From assembly GCA_022606425.2 (NCBI GenBank), contig JAHDVF020000883.1:992001-1056000 (forward strand): 64,000 bases of DNA, written 5' to 3'. The position numbers were made by a program, and so were the translations under genes. The DNA comes from Lepidostoma basale. Lineage: Eukaryota > Arthropoda > Insecta > Trichoptera > Lepidostomatidae. Below the pieces are notes generated by a model, which worked only from the letters and a program-made list of their open reading frames with translations, ran no database searches and had not been told where the DNA came from. How positions within the stretch are numbered: position 1 is the first letter of the stretch; every line of letters starts with the position of its first letter. Shown piece by piece: positions 29,270 to 39,439 of the stretch.

Positions 29270-29505
29270 TTGGACTAAGAACCAGAAATAGAGGAAGACC
29301 GAGGAAAACGTGGCACGATCAAATAAATCAAATATTGAATGTCGGCCATGTGAGGAGTCAGAGAAATAGACGCGCATGCATGACACGATGTATGAATGTT
29401 GAGGAAGCGAGAATTATATGTCAGGAAAGAAAAGTGTGGCCGTCCATTCTTTCTGCATAACCCTTCGGGGAGACGGTGTGATGGTTAGTTAGTTAGTTAG
29501 TTTTT
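29270..29505 (+). mobile_element. RTE-A 3' end, subfamily N
   Basis: Last ~75 codons, from NRGRPRKTWHDQINQILNVG, with one stop-like change (TCTGCATAACCC), then (TTAG)n. Confidence 0.85.
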
Positions 29506-29741
29506 AATATTAGAACATCAAATGTTTTATTGTGTATAATGCCATCTATGTTTTCTATGCAAATTTTCATTCAAATTTCTTAGGGATATTATTTTTTTTA
29601 CTGCACTGCCATCTATAGAGAGATATTCGAACGTTAAAAACTAGTCTATGTATACATCTCGTGTTCGAAGTTAGAATTTATCTAAGAAATATCTTATATT
29701 ATATATTATAATACTTGGTAACATATTGCATTGTTTTTAAA

Positions 29742-30215
29742 TCAAACAAATCAGTTTATTTTCTCAAAAGACATTACAAACATTTTTTATAGTTTAAGGC
29801 ATCTATTGAGAACAGGTAAAACATAATAAATATATAATACCAGGAACGCATGAGAGATGGTTCGACATTAGGAATACAATTATCCAAATTCAAGAGTATT
29901 TGTCTTCTGAACGTACTTTCACGAATATGAAAGACGTCGATCTCCGAAGTGATCATGTTTAGCAGTTTGATTGCTCTCCACACCGGCATCACCAGAGGCA
30001 GGTTGGTTCTGCATGCTGGGAGATAAAACAGTATGTGCTGGCACTGTCGAAGATAGCCATCCGGAACATAAAGATGGATAGCCTCCAAGATGACGGAATT
30101 CTCAAAGAATCCCCTGATAAGTCTGAAGAAATGGGTAAGTGTGCACCCATCCCTTCTTATCTGTAAACTATTGGTCCCCAGCATGCCCAAGAGTAATGCA
30201 GTGAGATAAAGCCAA
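29742..30215 (-). mobile_element. Jky-1 copy, 3' end
   Basis: Reverse-strand. A 138-codon frame includes MGMLGTNSLQIRRDGCTLTH, ILEAIHLYVPDGYLRQCQHI and RTNLPLVMPVWRAIKLLNMI, followed by a short 3' UTR toward the degenerate CAAATCA tail at 29742. Confidence 0.86.
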
Positions 30216-30255
30216 TTAATACATTAGAAACACCAACCGTTTATGTCATTTTAGA

Positions 30256-30380
30256 CCCGGGGAATTTTTGGGAAGCATTTTCAGGCGTGGTTTCATATGT
30301 GTGGTTTCAGAATCTTTAAGAGACAAGTCACACATATCATAAAGATTCTGGTCTGAAAATACTTCACATAAATTCCCTGG
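30256..30380. repeat. FB6 small palindromic element with nested hairpin
   Basis: Outer arms ACCCGGGGAATTTTTGGGAA / CACATAAATTCCCTGG and CATTTTCAG / CTGAAAAT enclose inner arms AGAATCTTTA / TAAAGATTCT and ATATGTGTG / CACACATAT. It is about 125 bp with no ORF. Confidence 0.68.
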
Positions 30381-30429
30381 TTCTAATATTAGATAATTTA
30401 GAAGCATTAGAAATTAAGAAAAAAAAAAA

Positions 30430-30695
30430 ACGAGGCATGGAATTGGCAAAAGAAGGATGAAAGTAGAAAAAATGGGGTAGAAATGAGATCTCTTAGACGA
30501 ATTTTTTGAATACTCTGTGTATGCTAGAGTGTCGAATGAAAATATAAGAAGTGAATGAGGTGCGAATGATGGTGTTATGAACAAAATAATGAAAGGATCA
30601 TGAAGATGGTTTGGACATATGGAAAGAATGAATGAAGAAAGAATGGTAAAAAAGTACCTACATGTTAACGATGTAAATGGAACCAGAAATGGAGG
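30430..30695 (+). mobile_element. RTE-A remnant, subfamily N, mutated
   Basis: TGGAATTGGCAAAAGAAGGA through ACCAGAAATGGAGGAATGG, with stops; joined directly to the next copy. Confidence 0.8.
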
Positions 30696-31175
30696 AATGG
30701 AATATGTATGGAAGCGAAGCGTGGAACTGGCAAAAGAAGGATGAAAGTAGAATAAATGCAGTAGAAATGAGATCTCTTAGACGAATGTGTGGATACTCTG
30801 TGTATGATAGAGTGTCGAATGAAAATATAAGAAGTGAATGCGGTGCGAATGATGGTGTCATGAACAGAATAATGAAAGGACCATTAAGATGGTTTGTAAA
30901 GAATGAATGAAGAAAGAATGGTAAAAAATTATATGTTAATGATGTAAATGGAACCAGAAATAGAGGAAGACCGAGGAAAACGTGGCTCGATCAAATAAAT
31001 CAAATATTGAATGTCGGCCATGTGAGGAGTCCGAGAAATCGACGCGCGTGCATGACACGATGTATGAATGTTTAGGAATCGAAAGAAATATGTCAGGAAA
31101 GAAAAGTGTGGCAGTCCATTCTTTCTGCCTACCCCTTCGGGAGACGGCTTGATGGTTAGTTAGTTAGTTAGTTTA
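30696..31175 (+). mobile_element. RTE-A fragment, subfamily N
   Basis: From TATGTATGGAAGCGAAGCGT to (TTAG)n. The 5' half is open (YGSEAWNWQKKDESRINAVE, GPLRWFVK); a deletion of GHMER causes a frameshift near 30895, and a TAG lies at 31071. Confidence 0.86.
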
Positions 31176-31179
31176 AGTA

Positions 31180-31710
31180 TTTAAAAAAAAATAAAAAAAA
31201 TTGGATTGAAAGTAGCAAAGTTACAATTTATCATATTTTTAGATGGTGCAAAATGTCATTTATAGTTTTAATTATAATGTTTCTATTTAAATAAATTAAA
31301 ATAAAATTATATAATTTTTCAATTAAAAATAATGCTGTTTTAATTAACATAATTTTTTTAAAATTAATTCAAAACGTAAAGGTCATTTTGCGCCACCCTT
31401 TTCTATGCAAGGGCAAAATAGTCGGTCATGATGATGGAACTCGAATCTCTTAAGGTATATGACGTGTCTGACCTAGATATTCCGATACAATAACTCACAA
31501 AAGATTTGGTCCAACTTCCGATTTGTCTAGTCAAGGATTTGAAGATTTTTTTAAATATAAATACAGTACAAATAATGTTCCGGTTGTAAAAACGTATAAA
31601 AAATTTAATTTTTCCGGTAAAAACGAATTATTTTATTATCGCGTCGGATTCGACAAAAGCCATTCCGAATAAATACATCATTGATGGTCAAAATTTGCTT
31701 CCTAGTTTCG
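31180..31710. other. AT-rich spacer, no feature recognised
   Basis: No family match; short frames only. Confidence 0.35.
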
Positions 31711-31711
31711 T

Positions 31712-31755
31712 AAAAAAATGGTAAAAAAATTAAGAATGAATGGTAAAAAAGTATA
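31712..31755 (+). mobile_element. RTE-A scrap, left of RTE-H insertion
   Basis: GAATGGTAAAAAAGTATA (MVKKVY coding) ends in the 14-bp GGTAAAAAAGTATA that recurs at 32282. Confidence 0.7.
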
Positions 31756-32281
31756 CTACTATACGTACTACCAGCGCTCAAATCAAGAAACGCACACTGG
31801 AAAACCAAAATCATCCTGTATAAAACAATCATCCGAACAGTAGTGACCTATGGGTGTGAGGCGTGGACAATGACAGCGAAATCTGCAGAGCGACTGGATA
31901 CTTTTGAGAAAAGGGTGCTGCGCAGAATTCTAGGACCTGTGAATGACGGTGAAGGCTGGAGAGTGCGGCATAATGACGAGCTGTACCATATGTACAAAGC
32001 TCCCAGTCTCTCTACACAGGTCAGACTGAATAGACTGAGATGGGCCGATCACGTGCAGAGGATGCCGTCATCGCGAACCTCAAAAAGATTGCTGGAGTGG
32101 CACCCAGGTGGTAGAAGATCAATTGGACGACCAAGGCTGCGATGGGAGGATGAAGTTGGGAGAGATGGGGCAAGATTGTTAAGAGTGTCAGATTGGAGGG
32201 TCGAAGCGGAGGACAGGAGGAGTTGGAGGCGAAGAATACTGGAGGCTAAGGCTCGATATGGGCTGTAGGGCCATCGAAGAA
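31756..32281 (+). mobile_element. RTE-H insertion, copy 1 (14-bp TSD)
   Basis: The 141-codon frame is intact: MTYGCEAWTMTAKSAERLDT, RVLRRILGPVNDGEGWRVRH, RLRWADHVQRMPSSRTSKRL, GRPRLRWEDEVGRDG, ending ARYGL. Perfect GGTAAAAAAGTATA duplications flank it at 31742-31755 and 32282-32295. The tail is only GAAGAA. It is near-identical to 46226-46991, so it is recent. Confidence 0.92.
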
Positions 32282-32365
32282 GGTAAAAAAGTATATGTTA
32301 ACGATGTAAACTGAACTAGAAATAAAGTAAGTCCAAGGAAAACGTGTCACTATCAACTAAATAAT
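32282..32365 (+). mobile_element. RTE-A remnant, right of RTE-H insertion
   Basis: Continues with GTATATGTTAACGATGTAAA and CCAAGGAAAACGTGTCAC (VYVNDVN.. PRKTCH), then decays. Confidence 0.7.
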
Positions 32366-32840
32366 TAAACAAACAAATAAACCATCACGCCGTTTCCCCG
32401 CAGGGGGAGGCAGAGAGAATGAACCGCCACACTACTCTATCCTCGTAAACCTCTCTAGATTCCTCCACATTCATAGAACGAGTACGTCGATGCCTCCGAT
32501 TTCTAACATGACTAACCTTTAAAATTTGATTAATTTGGTCATGCCATGTTTTCCTCGGTCTGCCTCGACTCCGTACCCCATTTACATCATTAACGTATAC
32601 TTACTTAACCATTCTTTCTCCATCCATGCGTTCCATATGTCCGAACCAACGCAGCGATCCTTTCATAATTTTGTTCATAATACCTTCTTCCGCTCTACAT
32701 TTCTTTCTTATATCAGCATTTGAGATTCTGTCATATATCGTTCTACCACACATACGTCTTAGGGACTTCATCTCTACCGCATTTATTCTGATTTCATCCT
32801 TCTTCTGCTAGTCCTATGCTTCGCTTCCATACATAAATAA
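32366..32840 (-). mobile_element. RTE-A fragment, subfamily V, (TTTG)n tail
   Basis: The tail on + is AAACAAACAAATAAACC. Reverse strand carries the V end (GCCGTTTCCCCGCAGG) and is traceable to the MYGSEA region. Frames are broken in the first 100 bp from the 3' end. Confidence 0.87.
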
Positions 32841-32887
32841 TTAAAATGGATGAAAATGTCTCTTTATCAAATTAATAAAAAAAAAAA

Positions 32888-33018
32888 AACACTATTCTGA
32901 CACAAACTTCTCTAGATTCTTCACATTCATACAGCGAGCCATAAACACACGTCGATAATTCCAATTTCTAACATGCCAACCCTTAATATTTGATTTATTT
33001 GATGTCATGTCATGTTTT
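32888..33018 (-). mobile_element. RTE-A remnant, V-like
   Basis: CTTCTCTAGATTCTTCACAT.. TACAGCGAGCCATAAACACA.. corresponds to the CMNVEESREVC to TWHDQINQI part in reverse. Truncated both ends. Confidence 0.7.
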
Positions 33019-33019
33019 C

Positions 33020-33350
33020 TTTTTTTTAGTGTCAGAAATGAAGACGCTCAGAAATATATCTGGCAAGACACTGCAAGAGAGGATAAAGAATACACGGATA
33101 AGGGAGATATGCGAGGTCGAGGATGTCGTTAGGTGGGGAAGGCAAATGAGAAGATACTGGTATGCACACGTGAGGGGAATGGATCCATCCAGACTCCCCT
33201 TCATTGTGTTGCACGGCCAGCCCCAAGGTAGACGACCCCCGGGTAGACCACCAAAGAGATGGATCGACAGCTGGGAGTAGACTTCGCAGGAGGCCAATTC
33301 TTCTTAAGAAACAGGCCAATAGGCCTACACTAAGAATAAGAAGAAGAAGA
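33020..33350 (+). mobile_element. RTE-C copy, 3' end
   Basis: The frame SEMKTLRNISGKTLQERIKN, TRIREICEVEDVVRWGRQMR, RYWYAHVRGMDPSRLPFIVL, GRRPPGRPPKRWIDSWE, stop, then AAG tail at 33341-33352. The best-preserved C-terminus of this lineage here. Confidence 0.85.
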
Positions 33351-33477
33351 TGTATTCCTCAGTCTACCTCAGCTCCATATTCCATTCACGTTGACGTTGA
33401 CATACTTTTTGAATCATTCTTTCTTGATCCATGCTTTCCATAGTATGTCCAAACGTACAAAGTGATCCTTTTATAAT
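33350..33477 (-). mobile_element. RTE-A remnant
   Basis: TATTCCTCAGTCTACCTCAG, CTTGATCCATGCTTTCCATA match the HMERM to GRPRK coding part in reverse. Confidence 0.65.
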
Positions 33478-33640
33478 CGTCTTTACGAGATCTGTTCTCC
33501 AGAGCGTTGCTCCTTCTATGAGGTGGATTCCCAGCTGTCCTTCCATCTTTTAAGAGGTCTTCCACGAGGACGAGTGCCATAAGGCTGATTATGTAGCCCA
33601 ATATAGGGGAGTCTGGTGGTGTCCATTCTTAGGACATGAC
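33478..33640 (-). mobile_element. RTE-D remnant
   Basis: GATCTGTTCTCCAGAGCGTT, GGTCTTCCACGAGGACGAGT and ATAGGGGAGTCTGGTGGTGT match the 3' part of RTE-D at 16370-16520. Confidence 0.75.
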
Positions 33641-33647
33641 CTACCAA

Positions 33648-34008
33648 CCGTACAGCGAGCGATGGAGAGAGCCATGCTATGCCTGTTCCTTAGAGATAGA
33701 GTCAGGAACGAAACGGTGAGGGATAAAATAAGAGTCACAGACGTGATCCACCGGGTGACGACTTTAAAATGGAAATGGGCAGGGCATGTCGCTAGAGCTG
33801 CAGACGAAAGATGGACCAAAATACTGCTTTATTGGAGACCGAGAGACACGAGAAGAAGAGTAGGAAGACCACAAATAATGAGGTGGAGGGATGACCTGGA
33901 ACGATAGGCTGGGGTGCTATGGATGCATACTGCGCAGGAGAGATCGACATGGAAGGACATGGAGGAGGCTTTCGTCCAAAAGTGGACGGCGATAAGCTGA
34001 AGAAGAAG
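33648..34008 (+). mobile_element. RTE-B copy, 3' end
   Basis: MERAMLCLFLRDRVRNETVR, WAGHVARAADERWTKILLYW, RRVGRPQ then an extra ATA (I) and MRWRDDLER; a stop interrupts ERYAG. Ends AAG. Very similar to 18505-18975. Confidence 0.86.
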
Positions 34009-34064
34009 AGAGGAAGACCGTACCATTCCCTTCATCGCTGTCTACTTCATAATATTTTTTTCTG

Positions 34065-34150
34065 CTCTACATATCTTCCTGATAGCAGCATTTAAAATTC
34101 TGTCGCATATTGTTTTACCACACATACGTCTAAGGAATTTCATTCCTGTT
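34065..34150 (-). mobile_element. RTE-A remnant
   Basis: TCTGCTCTACATATCTTCCT.. ATACGTCTAAGGAATTTCAT covers the MRSLRRMCG to RKECRA part in reverse. Confidence 0.6.
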
Positions 34151-34154
34151 TTCA

Positions 34155-34322
34155 AGAAGTTTTTATTATATTTTATAGCGATGATATATTTCGCCTTGCA
34201 AATTCATTATCAAATGGCCTAGATATTATAAAATAGAACAACATATTTGATGATGTTTTAGCAATGCGCAACATGTCTTTACCATAAAATATAATAAAAC
34301 TTCTAGAAAACAAACGTTTAAT
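34155..34322. repeat. FB1 fold-back, copy d
   Basis: Both arms are present. The right arm reads TTGATGATGTTTTAGCAATG, CGCAAC, ATGTC, keeping the central G of the hammerhead-like core, while GAAAC is GCAAC. Confidence 0.65.
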
Positions 34323-34391
34323 TTATTATTTTTTTTAACGTGGAGTTATACAGCATTGTTCAAGAAACAATAAATAAATTAATAATGAATA

Positions 34392-34682
34392 TTAACGCAT
34401 CATCAGCCGTCTGTCATCTACTGCTGAATGTAGGCCTCTCCCAAAGCACGTCACCGCCGCCTTTCCATTGCCGCTCCCATCCATCCATGTCCAGCAATCC
34501 TCTTCAGATCGTCGGTCCATCGGGCAGGGGGACGTCCAACACTGCGGAATCGTGTACGCGGTCTTCACTTCAGAACCCGTCTCCTCCATCGGCCTTCGGT
34601 TCCGACAGATATGGCCAGCCCATCGCCACTTCAGCCCGCCAATTCTCAGGAGTCACCTCAGTTACCTTGGTTTGTTGACGAA
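34392..34682 (-). mobile_element. RTE-G 3' fragment, opposite strand
   Basis: Reverse strand gives TEVTPENWRAEVAMGWPYLS-type text, VGRPPARWTDDLKRIAGHGW-like text and GRGLHSAVDD. It is the homologue of 25852-26138 (short unit frames differ). Confidence 0.6.
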
Positions 34683-34794
34683 TAAATTCGTTTCTGAATC
34701 TGTGCCTCAAGGTTATTCCAAGCATGGATCTTTCCATGACTTTCCTCAATATTAATTGATTCTTTGATAACTACTGATATACAAAACCACCATA

Positions 34795-35005
34795 GATAGA
34801 ACCGGTATTCACTTACGGCTGTGAAACATGGTCCCTAACGCAGAGATCTTGAGGATAATTTTTGGACTCACACTAGAGGATGGGAATCAAAAGAAATCTT
34901 GTACTTGAAGTACTGATTAACCAGGAAACAGTGGTGATATTCTGTGAGTCTCAACGCCTACGGTGGGCTGGCCATGTGGAAATAAATCCAGAGGGCAGAG
35001 CACGA
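34795..35005 (+). mobile_element. RTE fragment (VFTYGCETWSL type)
   Basis: VFTYGCETWSLTQRS then a frame break, EVLINQETVVIFCESQRLRW, AGHVEINPEGRAR. A separate RTE lineage, 5'- and 3'-truncated. Confidence 0.62.
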
Positions 35006-35054
35006 AGATATTATTTTTAACTTGTGTTGTCATTGTTTTGACACCTTGAATATT

Positions 35055-35370
35055 CATTTTGCAGCTTATCTCCATCCACTGCTAAACTTCTACGCCATCT
35101 CTCTCGGTCTTTCGCCAGTCTTCTCCAGGCCTTACCCGCCGCCCGTACAATATCATCACTCCACCTGGTGGGCTGTCTCCCGACAATTCTTCAACCCAAC
35201 TTTTGCCTTCATTCAGTAACTTTCTGATTCCATCTTCAATCATACCATCGCCACACATGTCCAGTCTATTGCCACTTCATCCTCGTAATGCGTACTCCTA
35301 TTTATATCGGTGACCCTGGTGCGTCTTCTAATCTTCACGATAGTTATACGGTCTGTAAGGTGGTGTAAGC
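35055..35370 (-). mobile_element. RTE 3' fragment, further lineage
   Basis: The reverse strand carries GRQPTRWSDDIVRAAGKAWR-like text and a WxRLAxxRxxWRRxxEV-like end (TCCATCCACTGCTAAACTTC on +). The 35763 piece encodes a similar segment on the other strand. Confidence 0.55.
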
Positions 35371-35544
35371 CAAGTTTATTCATATCCGCTTTTAAGTATG
35401 CCTGTTTCCTTGGGTTATTTAATTAATATCCCGACATTCAATTATCTGTTGAGGGAACCATGAAAGACCTCAGCTGGAATGTGCGTGCCTATGGAAAAAA
35501 TAGATTTATATTACAATTATTTATTGGTTTTTATATAATTTATA

Positions 35545-35705
35545 TCGACTGGAGAAAAACAATAATTATGCCTCTGTGCAAAGGAAAAGGGTCACGTATG
35601 GAATGTGGAAACCACAGGGCTGTTAGTCTTTTGAGTGCCGTTGGTAAAGTATATGGCAGATTTTTATTAGAAAGAGTAAGAAAGATGACAGTGACAAAGT
35701 TTGTC
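35545..35705 (+). mobile_element. RTE RT-domain fragment (fingers)
   Basis: The frame DWRKTIIMPLCKGKGSRMEC, GNHRAVSLLSAVGKVYGRFL, LERVRKMTVTKF matches the RT motif W..xIxPLxKGKGxxxExxNYRxISLLSxxGKVYxRIL. This is upstream of the catalytic YADD, which is absent. Open for about 54 codons. Confidence 0.78.
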
Positions 35706-35724
35706 ATGTGTAAGGTGCCTACAT

Positions 35725-35762
35725 GAATATTGAATGTCGGCCACTTGAGTAGTCGGAGAAAA
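35725..35762 (+). mobile_element. RTE-A scrap
   Basis: AATATTGAATGTCGGCCACT.. GTCGGAGAAA (ILNVGHxxSRRN). A further RTE-A-like 3' scrap is at 35915-35990 after the piece below. Confidence 0.5.
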
Positions 35763-35912
35763 AAAGATAGGCGGGCTGAGTGGAGGACTGGTGGAAACTG
35801 GAAAGACACTGGAGATGATAGAGGGATGGCCAAGGACAGGAGCCAGTGAGAGACTGTTGCGTAGGAAGCCAAATGCCACACCGGGGTGTAGCGACGAGAA
35901 AAAGAAGAATGA
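35763..35912 (+). mobile_element. RTE fragment nested in RTE-A
   Basis: GATAGGCGGGCTGAGTGGAG, GATGGCCAAGGACAGGAGCC and an AAG tail. Broken frame. RTE-A-like text lies on both sides. Confidence 0.5.
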
Positions 35913-36255
35913 AATTGAACATCAGAACGGAATGGAGACCCATTCTCTATGTCTACATTTGATGAGAAACGTCGTGCTGGTTTGTTAGTAAGTAAGATAT
36001 AATTTGAATTGTTTTTTTCCTCAATTGCTACACAAAGCAATTAATTACGTCTTCATTTTGTACTGCTTCTGTTCCGAGGAAGACCTACAAACTAAACTAT
36101 TGTTAATAGAGCCTGAATTGACTGAGGGGCATTCGAAAAGTTGATCAAATAAAAAAATATAATTTTCAAATTCATTTAGATGTAGATAAAACTGTTTAGG
36201 ATTAGACTCATTAAAACATGAGATGATATTTGTTTTACAGCGTTGTTTGTAACAC

Positions 36256-36280
36256 CTGATGATGTCAATAAAGGTTGGCG
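36256..36280 (+). ncRNA. Hammerhead-like PLE-A motif, truncated
   Basis: CTGATGA, TGTCAATAAAGGTTGGC, G, then RTE-A sequence. GAAAC and the cleavage part are lost at the junction with the RTE-A copy at 36285. Confidence 0.45.
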
Positions 36281-36284
36281 TGAT

Positions 36285-36435
36285 AGACATTTAATATTTG
36301 ATCGTGCCACGTTCTTTCTTCATTCATTTTTTCCATGTGTCCTAACCATCTTAAAGACCCTTTCATTATTTTGTTCATAACACTTTCATTTGTACAGCAT
36401 TCACTTCTTATATATGCATTTGACACTCTATCCAC
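36285..36435 (-). mobile_element. RTE-A remnant
   Basis: GACATTTAATATTTGATCGT, then FGHMEKMNEE and CTNESVMNKIMKGSLRWLGH in reverse. Truncated at both ends. Confidence 0.72.
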
Positions 36436-36499
36436 TGGCGGTACTCCCATAGAAGCCCAGAAGCCCGGCTTGCTTAAGAATTTTTGAATCAAAACCTCT

Positions 36500-36592
36500 T
36501 CTGGCTTACAGAGGTTCAGCTCTTGTGGCTATTCCTCTTAAGTCTGATGGGAACATTGTTGGAAAGTGATTTGGTGGGTTGTTGGTTTATGA
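36500..36592. repeat. Dispersed repeat R1, copy 2
   Basis: Same as 20215-20308, with C to A and G to A single differences. Confidence 0.6.
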
Positions 36593-36635
36593 TTACTTAC
36601 AGGCATGATGCCGTTAGTAGACAAAGTATTAATCA

Positions 36636-36752
36636 TTCGACCAGTCTGTCGATGCCAGCTGGATTGGCGAAATCGGTCGCTCTCGAATTAAATAAATACA
36701 TTAAGTGGATGTAATAGGAAGTAAAAAAAACATCGTTTTATTTAATTATTAT
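36636..36752 (+). repeat. FB3 right half, copy 2
   Basis: GACCAGTCTGTCGATGCCAG, TTGGCGAAATCGGTCGCT, AAAAACATCGTTTTATTT. The left arm is missing. The stem keeps GCCAG..TTGGC pairing by G-U. Confidence 0.55.
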
Positions 36753-36762
36753 TTCAAATGAA

Positions 36763-36764
36763 CT

Positions 36765-36804
<40 letters not shown>

Positions 36805-37182
36805 CATCACGCCATTTCCCGGAAGGGGTAGGCAGAAAGAATGGACTGCCACACTTTTCTTTCCTGACATATTTCTCTCGCTTCCTCAACATTCATACAT
36901 CGTGTCATGCACGCGCGTCGATTTCTCTGACTCTTCACATGGCCGACACTCAATATTTGATTTATTTGATCGTGCTACGTTTTCCTCAGCCTTCCTCTAT
37001 TTCTGGTTCCATTTACATCATTAACATATAATTTTTTACCATTCTTTCTTCATTCATTCTTTCCATATGTCCAAACCATCTTAATGATCCTTTCATTATT
37101 TTGTTCATGACACCATCATTCGCACCGCATTCACTTCTTATATTTTCATTCGACCCTCTATCATACACAGAGTATCCACACA
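36763..37182 (-). mobile_element. RTE-A fragment, subfamily N, long CTAA tail
   Basis: The tail has about nine CTAA units (36766-36804), the longest of the TTAG class here. The reverse coding part is traceable to YSVYDRxSNENI. Truncated at 37182. Confidence 0.88.
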
Positions 37183-37399
37183 TCCAATCATTTATTAATT
37201 TCTATATAAATTATATCTTTTCAAATGTATGTATTATTATTATTTAATGTTATTTATTATTTTACTGTTAAAAAATAATTGTTAGTACCTACTTATAACA
37301 AATAGCCCAACTTAATTTTTAATTTAGAATTTTTGTATCGAATTTTAAATGCATTTTTTATTAGTCTTTCTTTGTTTAGTTTTTGTTATATTTTTACAC

Positions 37400-37425
37400 C
37401 TGAAGATGGAGGTATCCTCTGAAAC
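37400..37425 (+). ncRNA. Hammerhead-like motif, variant 2
   Basis: CTGAAGA, TGGAGGTATCCTCT, GAAAC, identical to the reverse-strand motif at 1623-1648 across the core. It is followed by TAAATGTTC rather than ATGTC. Confidence 0.38.
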
Positions 37426-37439
37426 TAAATGTTCTGTAG

Positions 37440-37785
37440 TTCTGCTAAATGCTAAAAATTAATCTCCATAGATGGCGTTAGTATGTGGATTATATAGAGT
37501 AATCTTAAAAAGATTAACATATGTAATCAAAATCTTCATAGATGGCATATTGAAACTGACATGTGAAGTAAGGCATCGATTTGTAACATATATACAACTT
37601 CCAAAAATTTGTCGTACATGGTCATAAAGAAAAAGGTGGAATGGGGAATGTTGTAATTACATAAAGCGTGCGCTTAACCCAACCAATGACAGGTCATAAG
37701 TCCTGTAAACACCTTGATCAACCATATTCAGTTTCCAGTTTGCATCTTCGTCTCTATTGAGATACAATTAAAATTCATGAATGTT
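37440..37785 (-). repeat. FB4-related repeat, copy a
   Basis: ATATATACAACTTCCAAAAA, GCGCTTAACCCAACCAATGA and ATCTTCGTCTCTATTGAGAT match 54590-54940 on the opposite strand. Not interrupted, so it gives the empty-site reference for the copy broken by RTE-A at 53365. Confidence 0.72.
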
Positions 37786-37879
37786 TATTTAATTGCCAAA
37801 GTAGATTACTATGGAATTCCACAGTGTTAATGCCATAACTTCCAATAAGTTAATTTTTATTTAAAATGAACTTCATAAA

Positions 37880-38413
37880 ATTATTTTCGCTGTGTTTCTT
37901 TTCGGTAGGTCCTCGTGGGTATTGCAGTTGCGATGAACTAAAGTGTCATAAATAAGGCCACACGGCGGAACCAGCCGATTGTGCTTCAGCCGGCAAGGCG
38001 AGAAGACCTTGTGGAACGGACCTTATTAGCTCTAAGGCCGCGAGAAGTGAGCAAAACTAAAAAATCCGAACTAAAAACGGCCGCCGACTCGATATAAGAT
38101 CCTCCATATTGTTTTATCTGTCAAAAAGCGGCGGGAACTGCGCGCGCGTACGCAGCGCCGATCCTAAATTCAAATTGATTCCAAACTCGACCTCGCGTGC
38201 TTCTGCGGTTTACTTACAATTTCGAACGGATTGTTTTTGAATTTGAAATCAGAAGTGGAACACTTTTGTTCGCCAATTCGCCGCAAGACAAATGCATAAA
38301 AACTTCCTTTTAAACCCGATCTTCAATCTGCCGTAACTCTGTTACCGTTTGAGTGATTTCTTTGTAGTTTTTTCTGTTCGATAGTGCATTCAATTGTGTA
38401 CCTATTTAAAAGG
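37880..38413 (+). promoter_or_regulatory. Candidate promoter / 5' UTR of a host gene
   Basis: The one long stretch without transposon matches that is GC-richer than its surroundings (GCGCGCGCGTACGCAGCGCC near 38140). It directly precedes an ATG exon with a splice donor. It is inferred to be promoter plus 5' leader; no TATA box is certain and the transcription start is unknown. Confidence 0.4.
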
Positions 38414-38516
38414 ATGAAGGAGCTGCAGCAGAGTTGCGAGCAGAAGGAAAAAGGATCTGCCATTATCCCATTTCCGAATGGATGCACGAAGATATCCCAC
38501 GATGCCAATAAGCCTT
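38414..38516 (+). CDS. Candidate first coding exon of a host gene (partial)
   Basis: The ATG at 38414 is the first in its frame after an in-frame TGA near 38351. The 34-codon frame (MKELQQSCEQKEKG.., ..FPNGCTKISHDANKP) runs into GTAAGTAG at 38517, a strong splice donor; in genomic sequence the frame would stop three codons later. It is hydrophilic and Lys/Glu-rich at the start, with no domain I recognise. Later exons are not seen: the next sequence is RTE-A. Function unknown; the reading as an exon rests on TE-free context, start, and donor. Confidence 0.45.
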
Positions 38517-38612
38517 GTAAGTAGTCATATATATACAAAAAAAATTAGAATATTTTAGAATATAACATTATCTTTGAAGAAATAAGTCACCGCAAACAAA
38601 ATTATATATAAA

Positions 38613-38783
38613 AGCTAAGATAGCAGTTCTTGTATCGACCCATATGTATGGAAGTGAAGCACGGAACTAGCAAAACAATGATGTCAGTAGAATAAATACA
38701 GTAGAAATGAGATCTATAAGATAAATGTTTGTGAAAACTGTATTTGATGGCGTGTCAAATTAAAATATAAGTAGTATGGTAAA
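38613..38783 (+). mobile_element. Old RTE-A remnant, left part
   Basis: CTAAGATAGCAGTTCTTGTA, GGAACTAGCAAAACAATGAT.. with several stops. Ends in AGTATGGTAAA, which recurs at 39323. Confidence 0.78.
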
Positions 38784-39322
38784 CAAAAACCTATCAAAAA
38801 AAGCTAGAATGGCAGTGCACAATGGTGTTCTTCTACCGACCCTTATGTATGGAAGCGAAGCATGGAACTGGCAAAAGAAGGATGAAAGTAGAATAAATGC
38901 AGTTGAAATGAGATCTCTTAGAAGAATGTGTGGATACTCTGTGTATGATAGAGTGCAGAATGAAAATATAAGAAGTGAATGCGGTGCGAATGATGGTGTC
39001 ATGAACAAAATAATGAAAGGATCATTAAGATGGTTTGGACATATGGAAAGAATGAATGAAGAAAGAATGGTAAAAATTATATGTTAATGATGTAAATGGA
39101 ACCAGAAATAGAGGAAGACCGAGGAAAACGTGGCACGATCAAATAAATCAAATATTGAATGTCGGCCATGTGAGGAGTCAGAGAAATCGACGCGCGTGCA
39201 TGACACGATGTATGAATGTTGAGGAAGCGAGAGAAATATGTCAGGAAAGAAAGGTGTGGCAGTCCATTCTTTCTGCCTACCCCTTCGGGGAGACGGCGTG
39301 ATGGTTAGTTAGTTAGTTAGTT
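38784..39322 (+). mobile_element. RTE-A short unit, subfamily N, 11-bp TSD
   Basis: Perfect AGTATGGTAAA at 38773-38783 and 39323-39333 flanks a unit beginning CAAAAACCTATC and ending (TTAG)n. The frame is open from MAVHNGVLLPTLMYGSEAWN to ERMVK; a 1-nt loss in the AAAA run at 39075 shifts it. The host is an older RTE-A copy. Confidence 0.93.
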
Positions 39323-39412
39323 AGTATGGTAAATGCAGAGCGAATTTAAGTGTTGAAATAATAATGTAAGGGCCATTTAGATGGTTTGGAAAAATGGAAA
39401 GAATGAACGGAG
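39323..39412 (+). mobile_element. Old RTE-A remnant, right part
   Basis: ATGCAGAGCGAATTTAAGTG.. GGGCCATTTAGATGGTTTGG.. (GPFRWFGKMERMN) continues the copy left of 38784. Confidence 0.75.
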
Positions 39413-39439
39413 AAGGCAAGACAAAATGGACTTTTACAA

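Noticed and set aside
36766..36804. (CTAA)n/(TTAG)n runs as insect telomeric repeats
   Set aside because: The insect telomere unit is TTAGG; these are 4-bp units always attached to the RTE-A 3' end.
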